A DNA stretch of 64,000 nucleotides, from NCBI GenBank assembly GCA_022614805.1, contig JAKEHY010000017.1, positions 62,001 to 126,000 of the forward strand. Reading direction: 5' to 3'. Source of the stretch: Candidatus Zixiibacteriota bacterium (GTDB taxonomy: Bacteria; Zixibacteria; MSB-5A5; DSPP01). Made by a program: the position numbers and the translations under genes. The notes beneath the pieces were generated by a model, which was given only the letters and a program-made list of their open reading frames with translations, had not been told where the DNA came from and searched no databases. Positions 1 through 7,768 of the stretch are shown one piece after another (the first letter of the stretch is position 1; each line of letters begins with the position of its first letter).

Positions 1-35
1 AAATTGTCCGCGCCAAATTAAAAAAGGAAAGCCAA

Positions 36-1325
36 ATGCCGGTAGACAAGCGAGCTTCGAAGGAACTGACGGGGCTAATGCGGGCGCCTTCCCAGAATCA
101 CTGGCGCACCCAGAAAGACATTCGTAAAAGCCAGGCCCTGCCGGACCGCTCGAGATTCTATCGGTTGGCCGATTTCTTGAAGCTACAACTTTTCGATTGG
201 GTTTATCATTATTTCAAAAGCCGCTTCGGTTCCAAGCATCCTTTTGTCACCTACCCGACGGGAGAAAGCGGAATTTACCCGCTGGGAGCTTCCCATCCCG
301 CGGGAGGCAAAGTAAAAGTATCGCTGGTGGCCGATTGGGCCACCCGCACGAAAACCTCCGAGGAAATCGCCAAACAGGTCGGGGCATTCGACCCGGATTA
401 TACCATTCACCTGGGGGACACCTATTATGTGGGGACGCGCGATGAGATTAACCAGAATTTTTTTGACGTGGTGCAATGGCCGCTGGGGCGACTGGGGAGT
501 TTCGCCTTGAACGGCAACCACGAAATGTACGCCCGGGGAAAGGCCTATTTTAAGAATTTATTGCCCCGGCTCGGGCCGCGGGAGGAGCCCGGCGAGAAAT
601 TCCTGGAACAAAAAGCCAGTTTTTTCTGTCTACAAAACGACTTTTGGCGGATTATCGGCCTGGACACGGGCTATAAGTCGGTCGGATTCCCGATTCTTGA
701 AAAAATCTGGCCCTTCACACCGAAATGCGAATTTCCGGAGCCGCTGGTGAAATGGCTGACAAAACAGCTGAACCTGTCGGAGCAAAACGACCGTCGCGGC
801 ATGATTTTGCTCACCCATCATCAGTATGTCTCGGCTTTCGAGTCCAGCTATCACAAGCCGGGGGAGCAATTGGCCGAGGTCTTTGGCCGGGAACGCCCGG
901 CGCTCTGGTTCTGGGGCCACGAGCACCGGTTTGCGCTGTACGGGAAAACGGTCAACAAGAACGGCATTCCAGCCTACGGGCGGTGCATTGGGCACGGCGG
1001 AATGCCGGTGGAATTGGGGAAACAACCGGACATAAAGGATGCCGCCCGGTTCAAACTGGTTTTGTACGACGAGCGGCCCAACTCGAAGGCCGAAGATATG
1101 CCCGCCGACATCCAAGTAGGCTTCAACGGGTATGCCAATTTGATTTTTGAGGGAAACCAGCTTGCCATCGAATACCGGGACATCGAGAAGAACTTGCTGG
1201 TTGCGGAAGCCTGGGAAGTGGAAACTGCCACGGGGAAGCTGAACGGAAAAGCCATTACGGTGAGCGAGCTGGAACCGCCGCTGACCAAATTTGCGGGGGA
1301 CGCATCACTGGCGATACGCCCGTGA
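36..1325 (+). CDS. Calcineurin-like metallophosphoesterase family protein
   Basis: Predicted metal-dependent phosphoesterase of 429 residues. The family motifs are visible in order: a GD pair in HLGDTYY (residues 127-128), GNHE (160-163), the double His of LLTHHQY (261-262) and GHEH (294-297). The first motif is VADWA with Asp100, where most family members have D-x-H, so one metal-ligand position is changed. There is no signal peptide or membrane segment, so a cytoplasmic location is inferred. The start is supported by a purine-rich AAAGGAAA about 8 bases before the ATG. It is the first gene of the window, so an upstream operon partner may be missing. Substrate is unknown: nucleotides, phospholipids and phosphoproteins are all possible for this fold. 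Confidence 0.85.
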   Translation: MPVDKRASKELTGLMRAPSQNHWRTQKDIRKSQALPDRSRFYRLADFLKLQLFDWVYHYFKSRFGSKHPFVTYPTGESGIYPLGASHPAGGKVKVSLVADWATRTKTSEEIAKQVGAFDPDYTIHLGDTYYVGTRDEINQNFFDVVQWPLGRLGSFALNGNHEMYARGKAYFKNLLPRLGPREEPGEKFLEQKASFFCLQNDFWRIIGLDTGYKSVGFPILEKIWPFTPKCEFPEPLVKWLTKQLNLSEQNDRRGMILLTHHQYVSAFESSYHKPGEQLAEVFGRERPALWFWGHEHRFALYGKTVNKNGIPAYGRCIGHGGMPVELGKQPDIKDAARFKLVLYDERPNSKAEDMPADIQVGFNGYANLIFEGNQLAIEYRDIEKNLLVAEAWEVETATGKLNGKAITVSELEPPLTKFAGDASLAIRP

Positions 1326-1342
1326 CTTCCGGAAAAATTTAA

Positions 1343-1416
1343 TACCCCCGGGCCGATTCGAACGGCCGACCCTCTGCTTAGAAGGCAGATGCTCTATCCA
1401 CCTGAGCTACGGGGGC
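1343..1416 (-). tRNA. tRNA-Arg (anticodon TCT)
   Basis: The minus strand folds as a full cloverleaf: acceptor GCCCCCG/CGGGGGT (one G-U at the end), D arm with GCTC/GAGC, anticodon stem TCTGC/GCAGA with loop CTTCTAA, and T arm GGCCG-TTCGAAT-CGGCC. The anticodon TCT reads AGA codons. The discriminator is A and CCA is not encoded. Confidence 0.95.
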
Positions 1417-1422
1417 GCTGTA

Positions 1423-1459
1423 AGACGGAGACTATAGATTAGAGATTGGAGATTAGTTA
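1423..1459. repeat. Left arm of inverted repeat flanking the IVP gene
   Basis: A purine-rich stretch with repeated GAGATTAG/GGAGATTAG words. The reverse complement of 1849-1883, on the other side of the four-helix-bundle gene, carries the same words (GGAGATTAGAGATTAG) in the same order with a few gaps. The two arms therefore face each other across the small gene. Confidence 0.6.
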
Positions 1460-1478
1460 AAAACCAACCCTCTCCTTC

Positions 1479-1841
1479 TCAGCCAATGCTTTTCATCAAG
1501 GCGTGTATCATTTTAATCAATTCCACATAACCTTGCTGCAAACGCTCCGTTTTTTCCTTTCCGACAAGACCGCGTTCCGATGCTAAAAGCAGCCAGTAAT
1601 CCGTTTCCGTCAAGGATTTCCTGGCGTTGAACAGAAAACTCATCAATTCTTTCCCGATTCTCCCGCCATACCCTTCCGCGATGTTGGCGGGTACGGAGGT
1701 AGCGGAATGAATCAACTGCGAGGCAATTGCCCGGGCCGTCATACTGCCGTTGAAGCTTTCACAGACATCCAACACTTCTTTGGCCAACCCGTGCGCTTTC
1801 TGCCAGATTTCTAAGTCCCGATAAGACGCGATTTTCGGCAT
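1479..1841 (-). CDS. Four-helix bundle protein (23S rRNA intervening-sequence protein family)
   Basis: A 120-residue, mostly helical protein beginning MPKIASYRDLEIWQKAH. The words YRDLEIWQKA, the SVPANIAEGYG turn and the ARKSLTETDYWL segment are typical of the S23/IVP four-helix bundle family, first met as ORFs inside 23S rRNA intervening sequences but often found free in genomes. Function is unknown. The frame stays open to 2051, but that extension runs through tRNA-Pro and is not credible; starts at ATG 1841 or ATG 1877 both fit. No good ribosome binding site precedes 1841. It sits between two tRNA genes and is bracketed by an inverted repeat, which suggests insertion as a small mobile or selfish unit. 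Confidence 0.75.
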   Translation of the reverse strand: MPKIASYRDLEIWQKAHGLAKEVLDVCESFNGSMTARAIASQLIHSATSVPANIAEGYGGRIGKELMSFLFNARKSLTETDYWLLLASERGLVGKEKTERLQQGYVELIKMIHALMKSIG

Positions 1842-1848
1842 TTGATTT

Positions 1849-1883
1849 TGACTAATCTCTAATCTCCAGTCTCCCATCTCCGT
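1849..1883. repeat. Right arm of inverted repeat flanking the IVP gene
   Basis: Partner of 1423-1459 in opposite orientation, lying directly upstream of the IVP gene and next to tRNA-Pro. It overlaps the possible alternative ATG start at 1877, so part of the repeat may be translated. Confidence 0.6.
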
Positions 1884-1888
1884 TTCTA

Positions 1889-1962
<74 letters not shown>

Positions 1963-2163
1963 AATTTTTGCCGGGGCCCGTACAACGGGCCCCTATCAGA
2001 ATACTTCGTCCGTTCCATAAGAAAAGAAACCCACGCAAAAAAGGAAGTCAAGGGTGAATCCTAATCCCTCTTTTAATCTCCTCTTCAAGGTGAAGAGTTT
2101 CTAATTCAAGGCCCCTGTGAAAGACGAGGCCTTCCAACTACGCCTTTCCTCGACATTACCTTC

Positions 2164-2210
2164 GTAGGCGGCACTTCCAATGCCGCTGCCGGGATGAAAA
2201 CCCGGCCTAC
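2164..2210. repeat. REP-like hairpin pair with GTAG/CTAC ends
   Basis: Two hairpins side by side: GCGGCA/TGCCGC with a 7-base loop (2168-2186) and CCGGG/CCCGG (2189-2205). The unit starts with GTAG at 2164-2167 and ends with CTAC at 2207-2210, which is GTAG on the other strand. That is the arrangement of two inverted REP elements. It lies in the gap after rdgB. Confidence 0.6.
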
Positions 2211-2231
2211 GGATACGATGCAGAGGTTAAG

Positions 2232-2849
2232 TTACGCTGGGCTTTGGATAGTATCTCTGGCCCAGTCGGAAAGGATGGCTTTGGCTTTTTCCAAGGCCCG
2301 GCCGCGGTGGGAGATGCGGTTTTTTTGTTCGGAAGAAAGCTCCGCCAGGGTTTTTTCCAGTTCTGGAACGTAGAAAATCGGGTCGTAGCCGAAGCCGCCG
2401 GCGCCGATGGGAACGACGGTGATGGAGCCTTCCAGCCGCCCTTCCACCGAGCGTTCGTCGACGGGAGAGAAAACCATTGCGATGACGCAGCGAAAACGGG
2501 CCTTGCGCTCCTTGGCGCGAATCCCCTCTAAAAACCCCAGGACCTTCGAGACGTTTTCGGCGTAGCTGGCATCCGGCCCGGCAAAACGGGAGGAAAAAAC
2601 CCCCGGCTGTCCCCCCATCGCGTCAACTTCCAAACCGGTGTCGTCCGCCAAGGTGGGGAGGCCGGTGGCCAAGAAATATGCGCGGGCCTTCAGAAAGGCG
2701 TTTTCCTTCAAGGTAGTGCCGGTCTCCTCGACTTTGGGCAGGCCGGGAAAATCGCGGAAGGTTTTCAACTCGACGGGCAAATCCAAAAGGAGCGCGGCGA
2801 TCTCTTTGATTTTGTCCTCGTTGCCGGTGGCCAAAAACAACCTCTTCAT
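2232..2849 (-). CDS. rdgB: XTP/dITP diphosphatase (non-canonical purine NTP pyrophosphatase)
   Basis: HAM1/RdgB family house-cleaning enzyme of 205 residues. It hydrolyses ITP, dITP and XTP to the monophosphate and pyrophosphate and keeps deaminated purines out of nucleic acids; cytoplasmic. The N-terminal LFLATGNEDKIKEI, the central LADDTGLEVDAMGGQPGVFS, GFGYDPIFYVPE and the C-terminal SHRGRALEKA are the family signatures, and the length is typical. Its ATG overlaps the murI stop in an ATGA, so the two genes are translationally coupled, an arrangement seen in many bacteria. Confidence 0.95.
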   Translation of the reverse strand: MKRLFLATGNEDKIKEIAALLLDLPVELKTFRDFPGLPKVEETGTTLKENAFLKARAYFLATGLPTLADDTGLEVDAMGGQPGVFSSRFAGPDASYAENVSKVLGFLEGIRAKERKARFRCVIAMVFSPVDERSVEGRLEGSITVVPIGAGGFGYDPIFYVPELEKTLAELSSEQKNRISHRGRALEKAKAILSDWARDTIQSPA

Positions 2850-3685
2850 ACTATCGCCGGCGCTTTCGGCTGGCCAAAATATTTTTCGATGTCCACAAGC
2901 GCGGCCCGGTCAATTTTGTCCCCCAGGAAACGCTGCCCCACTTCAACAAATTTTTCGGGCGTATCAGAGACATAGTATTCGGGGAGGGGGTGACCATCCG
3001 GGCGCAATAGATTGAGGCGGGTCAACTCGTCTTTCACCTCCCCTGCCGTTTCTTCGGCCGAATCGACCAGACGGACGGCAGGTCCAACCACCCGCCCGAT
3101 AGCTTTTTTCAAGAGGGGATAGTGGGTACAGCCCAAAACCAAGGTATCGATGCTGAATTTTTTGAAAGACGCAAGATAGTCCTGGGCGATAAGCAGGGTG
3201 GCCTTGTGGTCGGCAAATCCCTCCTCCGCCAGCGGCACAAAAAGGGGGCAGGGAAGTGAAAAGACCTGAATATCGGGGGCCATACGCTTAATCGTTCGCT
3301 CGTACGAGCCGGAGCGGATGGTGCCCAGGGTGCCGATGACGCCGACATTGCGGTTTTTGGAGGCACCGGCCGCCGCGCGCGAGCCGGGCTCCACCACCCC
3401 GATGATGGGGACCGAAAACTCTGCTTGCAAAACATCGAGAGCCATCGCTGTGGCGGTATTGCAGGCGACCACGATTAGTTTTGCATCCTTTTCGAGTAAA
3501 AACCGAACCGCCTGCCGGGAGAAACGCTGAATCACCGGCTGGCTGCGCACGCCGTAGGGGTAGCGGCCGGTGTCGCCGAAGTAGATGATTTTCTCCTCCG
3601 GCAGTTGGCGGAAAAGCTCGGCGGCGACCGTCAGCCCGCCGATGCCGGAGTCAAAAACGCCTATCGGTTTGTTTTTTTCCGACAT
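2846..3685 (-). CDS. murI: Glutamate racemase
   Basis: Interconverts L- and D-glutamate to supply D-Glu for peptidoglycan. Asp/Glu racemase signatures are visible: GVFDSGIGGLTV near the N-terminus, YFGDTGRYPYG, VACNTATA with the first catalytic Cys, and LGCTHYPLL with the second. The frame runs 22 codons further upstream, but those codons lie in a palindromic repeat (3699-3753). The ATG at 3685 gives the normal length of 279 residues and puts the FDSG motif near the N-terminus, so it was chosen. Its last bases overlap rdgB, and the amidase gene lies upstream on the same strand. Confidence 0.95.
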   Translation of the reverse strand: MSEKNKPIGVFDSGIGGLTVAAELFRQLPEEKIIYFGDTGRYPYGVRSQPVIQRFSRQAVRFLLEKDAKLIVVACNTATAMALDVLQAEFSVPIIGVVEPGSRAAAGASKNRNVGVIGTLGTIRSGSYERTIKRMAPDIQVFSLPCPLFVPLAEEGFADHKATLLIAQDYLASFKKFSIDTLVLGCTHYPLLKKAIGRVVGPAVRLVDSAEETAGEVKDELTRLNLLRPDGHPLPEYYVSDTPEKFVEVGQRFLGDKIDRAALVDIEKYFGQPKAPAIV

Positions 3686-3698
3686 AGAAGTCCATATA

Positions 3699-3753
3699 GT
3701 TGTGCCGGGAGTCACTCCCGACACCGGCTCTCGGAGCAACTCCTGACGCAACC
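3699..3753. repeat. Palindromic element, family 2 (intergenic copy)
   Basis: Contains two nested palindromes: GTGCCGGGAGT-CACTCCCGACAC and the neighbouring CTCGGAGCAACTCCTGACGC. Read on the minus strand it runs GGTTGCGTCAGGAGTTGCTC, then GTGTCGGGAG, then ACTCCCGGCACA. The same words in the same order occur inside xerC at 36600-36678. It lies between the amidase and murI genes; the murI frame reads through it, giving the peptide VSGVTPGTT, close to VSGVTPDAR in XerC. Confidence 0.75.
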
Positions 3754-3790
3754 ATCAAAACTTGCTCGCCGAGCACTATCCCCCCTGCCT

Positions 3791-5278
3791 TTAAGGCGCC
3801 TGCCTCTCCACCTGGGTTTTGAAGGCCTGAATGCCGCGGTAGATGCCCCGGGCTATTTTTTCCTGAAATTCCTTTTTGCGCAGAAGTTTTTCTTCATTCG
3901 GATTGGAAATGAAGGCGGTTTCCACCAGAACCGCCGGCATATAGGCCCGGTTCAAAACGAAAAAGCCGGCCTGGTCCACGCCCTTATCCGGAATGTTGAG
4001 CGAATCGGCCAACTCCCGCTGAATCAGTTTGGAGAGCTCCTCCGACTCCTTCTGATGCTCGTTTTGCACCATATCCAGAAGGATGAACGAGAGGTCATCC
4101 ATTGCCTCAAAGTCCTCGTCCTCCTCCTGTTCGAAGCGGATGGAAGCGTTTTCCGCCACGGCCAAAGCCCGCGCCTCGTCGTTGCGAGCCACATCCAAAA
4201 AGTAAGTGGTCACTCCACAAATATGCCGTTTCCGGTTGGCGTTGGCGTGGATGGAGATAAACAGGTCCGCCCCGGCATCGTTGGCAATTTTGGTGCGGTC
4301 CCCGAGGGGAATGAATACATCCTCCTCCCGGGTCATTATCACGTCAAAGCGCCCGTCGGCTTCCAATATCTTTTTCAGCTTCAAACTGACGTCCAAAACC
4401 ACGTCCTTTTCCCTGGTTTTTTTCTTGCCGATGGCGCCATAGTCTTCTCCCCCGTGCCCGGCATCCACCACGATTTTCCGTATGATTGGCGCCAAGGCCG
4501 GTTTTTTCGGTTTTTGAGGCGGCGGGGGGGGAATAAAGGCATCGGCCGACCGGGATGTATCTTCCAGGGCCACCTGCACCCGGAAAGGGTCGGTGGCCAA
4601 CGTTTGCCGGTAGTTGGCGATGGGGCGCGCAAGCCGGAAAGCCAGCTGGGCCGAGTTGTCGAACTGGTAGGCGCGCACTTCGGTGACCAGAGGAGGGAAG
4701 GAGCGTCCGTCGAAATCGGACGGCACCAGCCGCCCGCCGAAGAGAGTGACGTTCAACCAGGGGGAGGAAAGATAGGTTTCCGCCTGCAGCCCTTCGGCGG
4801 TGACGATTTCCAGAAGGGTGCCGTTCTGCTTGCGGGAGACGTGAATGTCCAAAATGTTGGAAGCGGCTTCCTCCAGGCGCAAGACTTTCTCGTTCTCGGA
4901 ATAAAACAGCCTTCCACCGCACATTTTCTCCAAAACCGGAGCGGACGTGACCGCCGGCAGCCAGAAAGTCCCCTGGTCGAAGATGGGGGGAAACGAAAGG
5001 TTGTGGGTGACTTTGTCTAAAACGACGTACGGTGAGAAAACGGTAATCTCGAGGGTGTGGCTGCCAATTGTGAAAAGCGCCTTCTGGCTTAGGGGGTCGA
5101 AGCTCGTCTGGCCTCCCAGCGCGGCAGCCAAATCGTTCAAGAGCAGATAATCCAGTTCCCCCTGGCGGACGGACTGTATTTTGGCCCGCTCCTCCCCTTT
5201 TCGGAACTCCACCTCGTCGGCCCGTGCCGTCCAGACAGTCGCAAGGATTGCCAAAATCAGAATAAAGACTTTTTTCAT
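3791..5278 (-). CDS. N-acetylmuramoyl-L-alanine amidase with N-terminal AMIN-like region
   Basis: Exported peptidoglycan hydrolase of 495 residues that cleaves the bond between MurNAc and the stem peptide. A signal peptide (residues 1-20, ending TARA) is followed by a copper-amine-oxidase-N/stalk-like region (about 25-135), an AMIN-like beta domain (about 140-240), a proline-rich linker (250-260) and an Amidase_3 domain (267-490). The zinc and catalytic residues are present: His275 in DAGHGG, Glu290 in EKDVVLDV, His344 in SIHANA and Glu453 in VETAFISNP. AMIN-type regions usually target such enzymes to the division site or outer membrane. The ATG overlaps the smpB stop by four bases. Confidence 0.93.
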   Translation of the reverse strand: MKKVFILILAILATVWTARADEVEFRKGEERAKIQSVRQGELDYLLLNDLAAALGGQTSFDPLSQKALFTIGSHTLEITVFSPYVVLDKVTHNLSFPPIFDQGTFWLPAVTSAPVLEKMCGGRLFYSENEKVLRLEEAASNILDIHVSRKQNGTLLEIVTAEGLQAETYLSSPWLNVTLFGGRLVPSDFDGRSFPPLVTEVRAYQFDNSAQLAFRLARPIANYRQTLATDPFRVQVALEDTSRSADAFIPPPPPQKPKKPALAPIIRKIVVDAGHGGEDYGAIGKKKTREKDVVLDVSLKLKKILEADGRFDVIMTREEDVFIPLGDRTKIANDAGADLFISIHANANRKRHICGVTTYFLDVARNDEARALAVAENASIRFEQEEDEDFEAMDDLSFILLDMVQNEHQKESEELSKLIQRELADSLNIPDKGVDQAGFFVLNRAYMPAVLVETAFISNPNEEKLLRKKEFQEKIARGIYRGIQAFKTQVERQAP

Positions 5279-5742
5279 TCTCTTCTACCCCTTCTCTCCC
5301 TTTCTTCTTCTCGGCGCAAATCCCTTTCCTTTATAGCTTCCCGGCGGTCAAAAAGTTTCTTCCCAACCGCCAAGGCCAGTTCCAGCTTGGCCCGGCTGTC
5401 GGAAAAGTAGATGCGCAACGGCACCAAGGTATACCCTTTTTGAGCCGCTTTGGCAAAGAGTTTCCGAATTTCCTGCCGGTGGGCCAGAAGCTTGCGTTTC
5501 CGAATCGGGTCTAAATTCGCCCGGTTGCCCGCCTCATAGGGGGAAATGTGCAGGTTGTGGAGCCACAGCTCACCGTCCTCAATGGAGGCGTAAGCGTCGG
5601 ACATATTGGCCTTTCCCGCCCGCAGGGATTTCACTTCCGTGCCGGCCAGGACTATTCCCACCTCCAGTTTGTCCTCAATATGATACAAATGAAAGGCTTT
5701 CCGGTTGGTGGCCACCGCTTTAATTTCATCTTCCTTCTTCAC
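5275..5742 (-). CDS. smpB: SsrA-binding protein (trans-translation factor)
   Basis: SmpB binds tmRNA and brings it to stalled ribosomes. The 155-residue protein carries the OB-fold signatures: TNRKAFHLYHIEDKLEVG, GTEVKSLRAGKANM, a HISPYEAGN-type loop, and LVPLRIYF. It ends in a basic tail rich in RREEERERRGRRE, which in the family inserts in the decoding centre. The start is GTG at 5742, as no in-frame ATG is near and residue 1 is at the usual position. There is no Shine-Dalgarno, and a promoter-like -10 ends six bases before the GTG. No tmRNA gene was recognised in this window. Confidence 0.95.
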   Translation of the reverse strand: MKKEDEIKAVATNRKAFHLYHIEDKLEVGIVLAGTEVKSLRAGKANMSDAYASIEDGELWLHNLHISPYEAGNRANLDPIRKRKLLAHRQEIRKLFAKAAQKGYTLVPLRIYFSDSRAKLELALAVGKKLFDRREAIKERDLRREEERERRGRRE

Positions 5743-5748
5743 GGCTTC

Positions 5749-5777
5749 AATATATGTTTTGCCAAAACTTTGACCAA
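5749..5777 (-). promoter_or_regulatory. Putative smpB promoter placing the start site at the GTG
   Basis: On the minus strand TTGGTC (5777-5772), a 17-base spacer and TATATT (5754-5749) are followed by only six bases before the smpB GTG. Normal initiation 6-7 bases after the -10 would give an mRNA that begins at the start codon. Confidence 0.45.
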
Positions 5778-5805
5778 GAACGAATTGGATTTTATCATTG
5801 ACGAT

Positions 5806-5820
5806 TGATTCATTGAATCA
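5806..5820. promoter_or_regulatory. 15-bp perfect palindrome, possible operator
   Basis: TGATTCA-T-TGAATCA lies in the divergent space between smpB and tRNA-Leu. The flanks repeat the ATTGA word. A regulator site is possible; no regulator gene is adjacent. Confidence 0.35.
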
Positions 5821-5847
5821 TTGAAAAAAGTGGTGGGGCATTTCCGC

Positions 5848-5875
5848 TTGTTACAGGCAGAAATAGATTTATATT
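5848..5875 (+). promoter_or_regulatory. Putative promoter of tRNA-Leu(CAG)
   Basis: TTGTTA (5848-5853), a 16-base spacer and TATATT (5870-5875) end ten bases before the mature tRNA 5' end at 5885. The spacing and the A+T-rich setting fit a sigma-70-type promoter. Confidence 0.5.
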
Positions 5876-5884
5876 TGGAAACGA

Positions 5885-5967
5885 GCCGAAGTGGTGGAAC
5901 TGGCAGACACACGGTGTTCAGGGCGCCGCGCCCAAAAAGCGTGCGGGTTCGAATCCCGCCTTCGGCA
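5885..5967 (+). tRNA. tRNA-Leu (anticodon CAG)
   Basis: Class II tRNA of 83 bases: acceptor GCCGAAG/CTTCGGC, anticodon stem CGGTG/CGCCG around loop TTCAGGG, a long variable arm, and T arm with GGTTCGAATCC. Anticodon CAG reads CUG. The body is nearly the same as the second leucine tRNA at 17639. Discriminator A, no encoded CCA. Confidence 0.95.
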
Positions 5968-6020
5968 TTATAATCGATGACCTTCGCCGACAGAAAAAGC
6001 CGGGGTGTGCAAAAAAAGGG

Positions 6021-6050
6021 TTGTTAAGCCGAAATTTGGCTGCATATTAC
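6021..6050 (+). promoter_or_regulatory. Putative promoter upstream of the metalloprotease gene
   Basis: TTGTTA (6021-6026) and TATTAC (6045-6050) are 18 bases apart, and the ATG is 11 bases after the -10. The spacer holds a near-palindrome, AGCCGAAATTTGGCT, where a regulator could sit. Another case of a -10 close to a start codon with no ribosome binding site. Confidence 0.35.
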
Positions 6051-6061
6051 GTATATCCGAT

Positions 6062-7702
6062 ATGAGCGTTAATCGAACGACCGGCTGGCTTTGCCTCCTG
6101 CTTTTGACGGCAACCGCCTCAAAAGCCAGCAGCCTCGATAAAATCGAAAAGGCCCGACAGGAAGGGCGGCTCTCACCCGACCAGGCCATCCTCCTCAAAG
6201 TTCAAACCTTAAAAGGGTCAGAAAACTTGCCCAAAGAATTTCAACCGGAGGGGCTAATGGTGGAACGCTGCGGCAGCCGGATTGTTTTGGAAGCGCTGGA
6301 AAACTGGGATTCGTATTCTACCTCCACCCAAAGCGCCCTGGCGCAGGTTTTGGTTCGCCCCATCCAGCAGAAAAGCTACACCAGCCCGGACGGTACTTTT
6401 TTAATTCATTACGACACGGTCGGCGTCGACAGCGTGCCGCTGGGTGACCAAGACGCCTCCGGCGTTCCCGACTATGTGGAAAACCTGGCGCGCTACGCCG
6501 ATTCTTCCTATAGGATGGAAGTTCTGCAAATGGGTTACCGCCCTCCACTCTCTGACGGAGACGTTTTTTACGACATCTACACACAAGAAATTCCATACTA
6601 CGGTTTCTGTGAACCGGCAAGTAATCAGTGTAATCCCTGTTCGAGTTTTATAGTGGTGCATCGCAATTTCCTTGGCTTCCCTCCCAATGACGACCCGGAG
6701 GGAGACCAGAAAGGAGCGATGAAGGTAACCATCGCCCACGAACTGCACCACGCCGTTCAATTTTCTTACACCATCGCTGGTTTGGGCCTGCCTTGGTTTT
6801 TTGAATCCACCTCCACCTGGATGGAGGATGTGGTCTTCGACCCGGTCAACGACAACTATGGGTATCTTCCCTTTTTTTTCTCCTATCCCGGCGTCCCCTT
6901 AACCGACTATTCCATACATATGTACGGCTGCTTCATCTGGAACCAGTATTTGGCCCAGATCTTTGGCGCCGACATTATTCGCCAAGTCTGGGAGGAGATT
7001 CCCACAGCTTCGGCCACGACCGCGTTGGACCGGGTTTTGCGCATCCAGTACGACTCCGATTTGGCCCAAGAGTTTTCCCGCTTTGCCCTCTGGAATTTCC
7101 ACACCGGCAGCCGGGATGACGGCCTGCACTACGAGGAGGGTGCCAACTATCCCGAGATGGAACTACACTCCAATACCGGCGGCCCCCTCTTTTCCGGCCG
7201 CTCCGACACGATTCCGGCGCTGGCGGCCCAATATGAAAGTTTTCCTTCCGCCGACACCATCGAAAAAGCAGAGTTCACCTTTGCCAGCCGCGCTACGGGA
7301 GAGTGGGGGGCGCATATTGTCTTTCATAACCCGGCTACCACCCGGGCCTATCCTTTCAACCTCGTTGCCAAAAACCAGGGGGACACCACCTTTTTCGGCA
7401 TGGATTCATTTTCCCAAGCGGTGCTGGTTGCCGCACAGATAAAAACCGGCCAGCTTACCGCCACCGAGTACTTCGACTATGCCTGCAAGGCCTTTCCGTT
7501 CTATATCCGGGGGGATTTAAACGAGGACCTGGCGGTAACCGATGCGGACATCGTTTACCTGATAGACTTCGTATTTCTTGGAATACCTCCTCCTGAAAAC
7601 CGCCTCGAAGCGGCCGATTTGAACTGCAACGGAAGCCTGTCGGCGGCCGATTTGGTATTATTGTTGTATCTGTACTTTCATTTCCAGCCCCCTCCCTGCT
7701 GA
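6062..7702 (+). CDS. Secreted zinc metalloprotease (MXAN_6640-like) with C-terminal dockerin
   Basis: Exported protein of 546 residues. A signal peptide (WLCLLLLTATASKA) starts the protein when read from ATG 6062; an earlier ATG at 6005 would bury it. The catalytic motif HELHH is at residues 226-230, and a downstream Glu in WFFESTSTW (about 248) is the likely third zinc ligand, as in the putative metalloproteases labelled MXAN_6640 family. The C-terminus (about 490-545) has two EF-hand-like repeats, GDLNEDLAVTDADIVYLIDF and DLNCNGSLSAADLVLLLYLY, i.e. a type I dockerin. Dockerins of this kind are abundant in Zixibacteria-like genomes without a classical cellulosome. It probably acts outside the cell on proteins; the substrate is unknown. 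Confidence 0.85.
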   Translation: MSVNRTTGWLCLLLLTATASKASSLDKIEKARQEGRLSPDQAILLKVQTLKGSENLPKEFQPEGLMVERCGSRIVLEALENWDSYSTSTQSALAQVLVRPIQQKSYTSPDGTFLIHYDTVGVDSVPLGDQDASGVPDYVENLARYADSSYRMEVLQMGYRPPLSDGDVFYDIYTQEIPYYGFCEPASNQCNPCSSFIVVHRNFLGFPPNDDPEGDQKGAMKVTIAHELHHAVQFSYTIAGLGLPWFFESTSTWMEDVVFDPVNDNYGYLPFFFSYPGVPLTDYSIHMYGCFIWNQYLAQIFGADIIRQVWEEIPTASATTALDRVLRIQYDSDLAQEFSRFALWNFHTGSRDDGLHYEEGANYPEMELHSNTGGPLFSGRSDTIPALAAQYESFPSADTIEKAEFTFASRATGEWGAHIVFHNPATTRAYPFNLVAKNQGDTTFFGMDSFSQAVLVAAQIKTGQLTATEYFDYACKAFPFYIRGDLNEDLAVTDADIVYLIDFVFLGIPPPENRLEAADLNCNGSLSAADLVLLLYLYFHFQPPPC

Positions 7703-7768
7703 CCGGCTGGCGCCAAGCGAATCCGCTTCTTTCAAAGAAAAATCTCAATTATCGGTTGCCCGCCGCCG

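Noticed and set aside
3686-3751. 22-codon N-terminal extension of murI
   Set aside because: It is encoded by the palindromic element at 3699-3753 and lacks any counterpart in MurI; ATG 3685 gives the normal protein.
3605-5020. 471-codon open frame on the plus strand opposite murI and the amidase gene
   Set aside because: Antisense shadow of two well-supported genes caused by G+C-rich codons; no family features.
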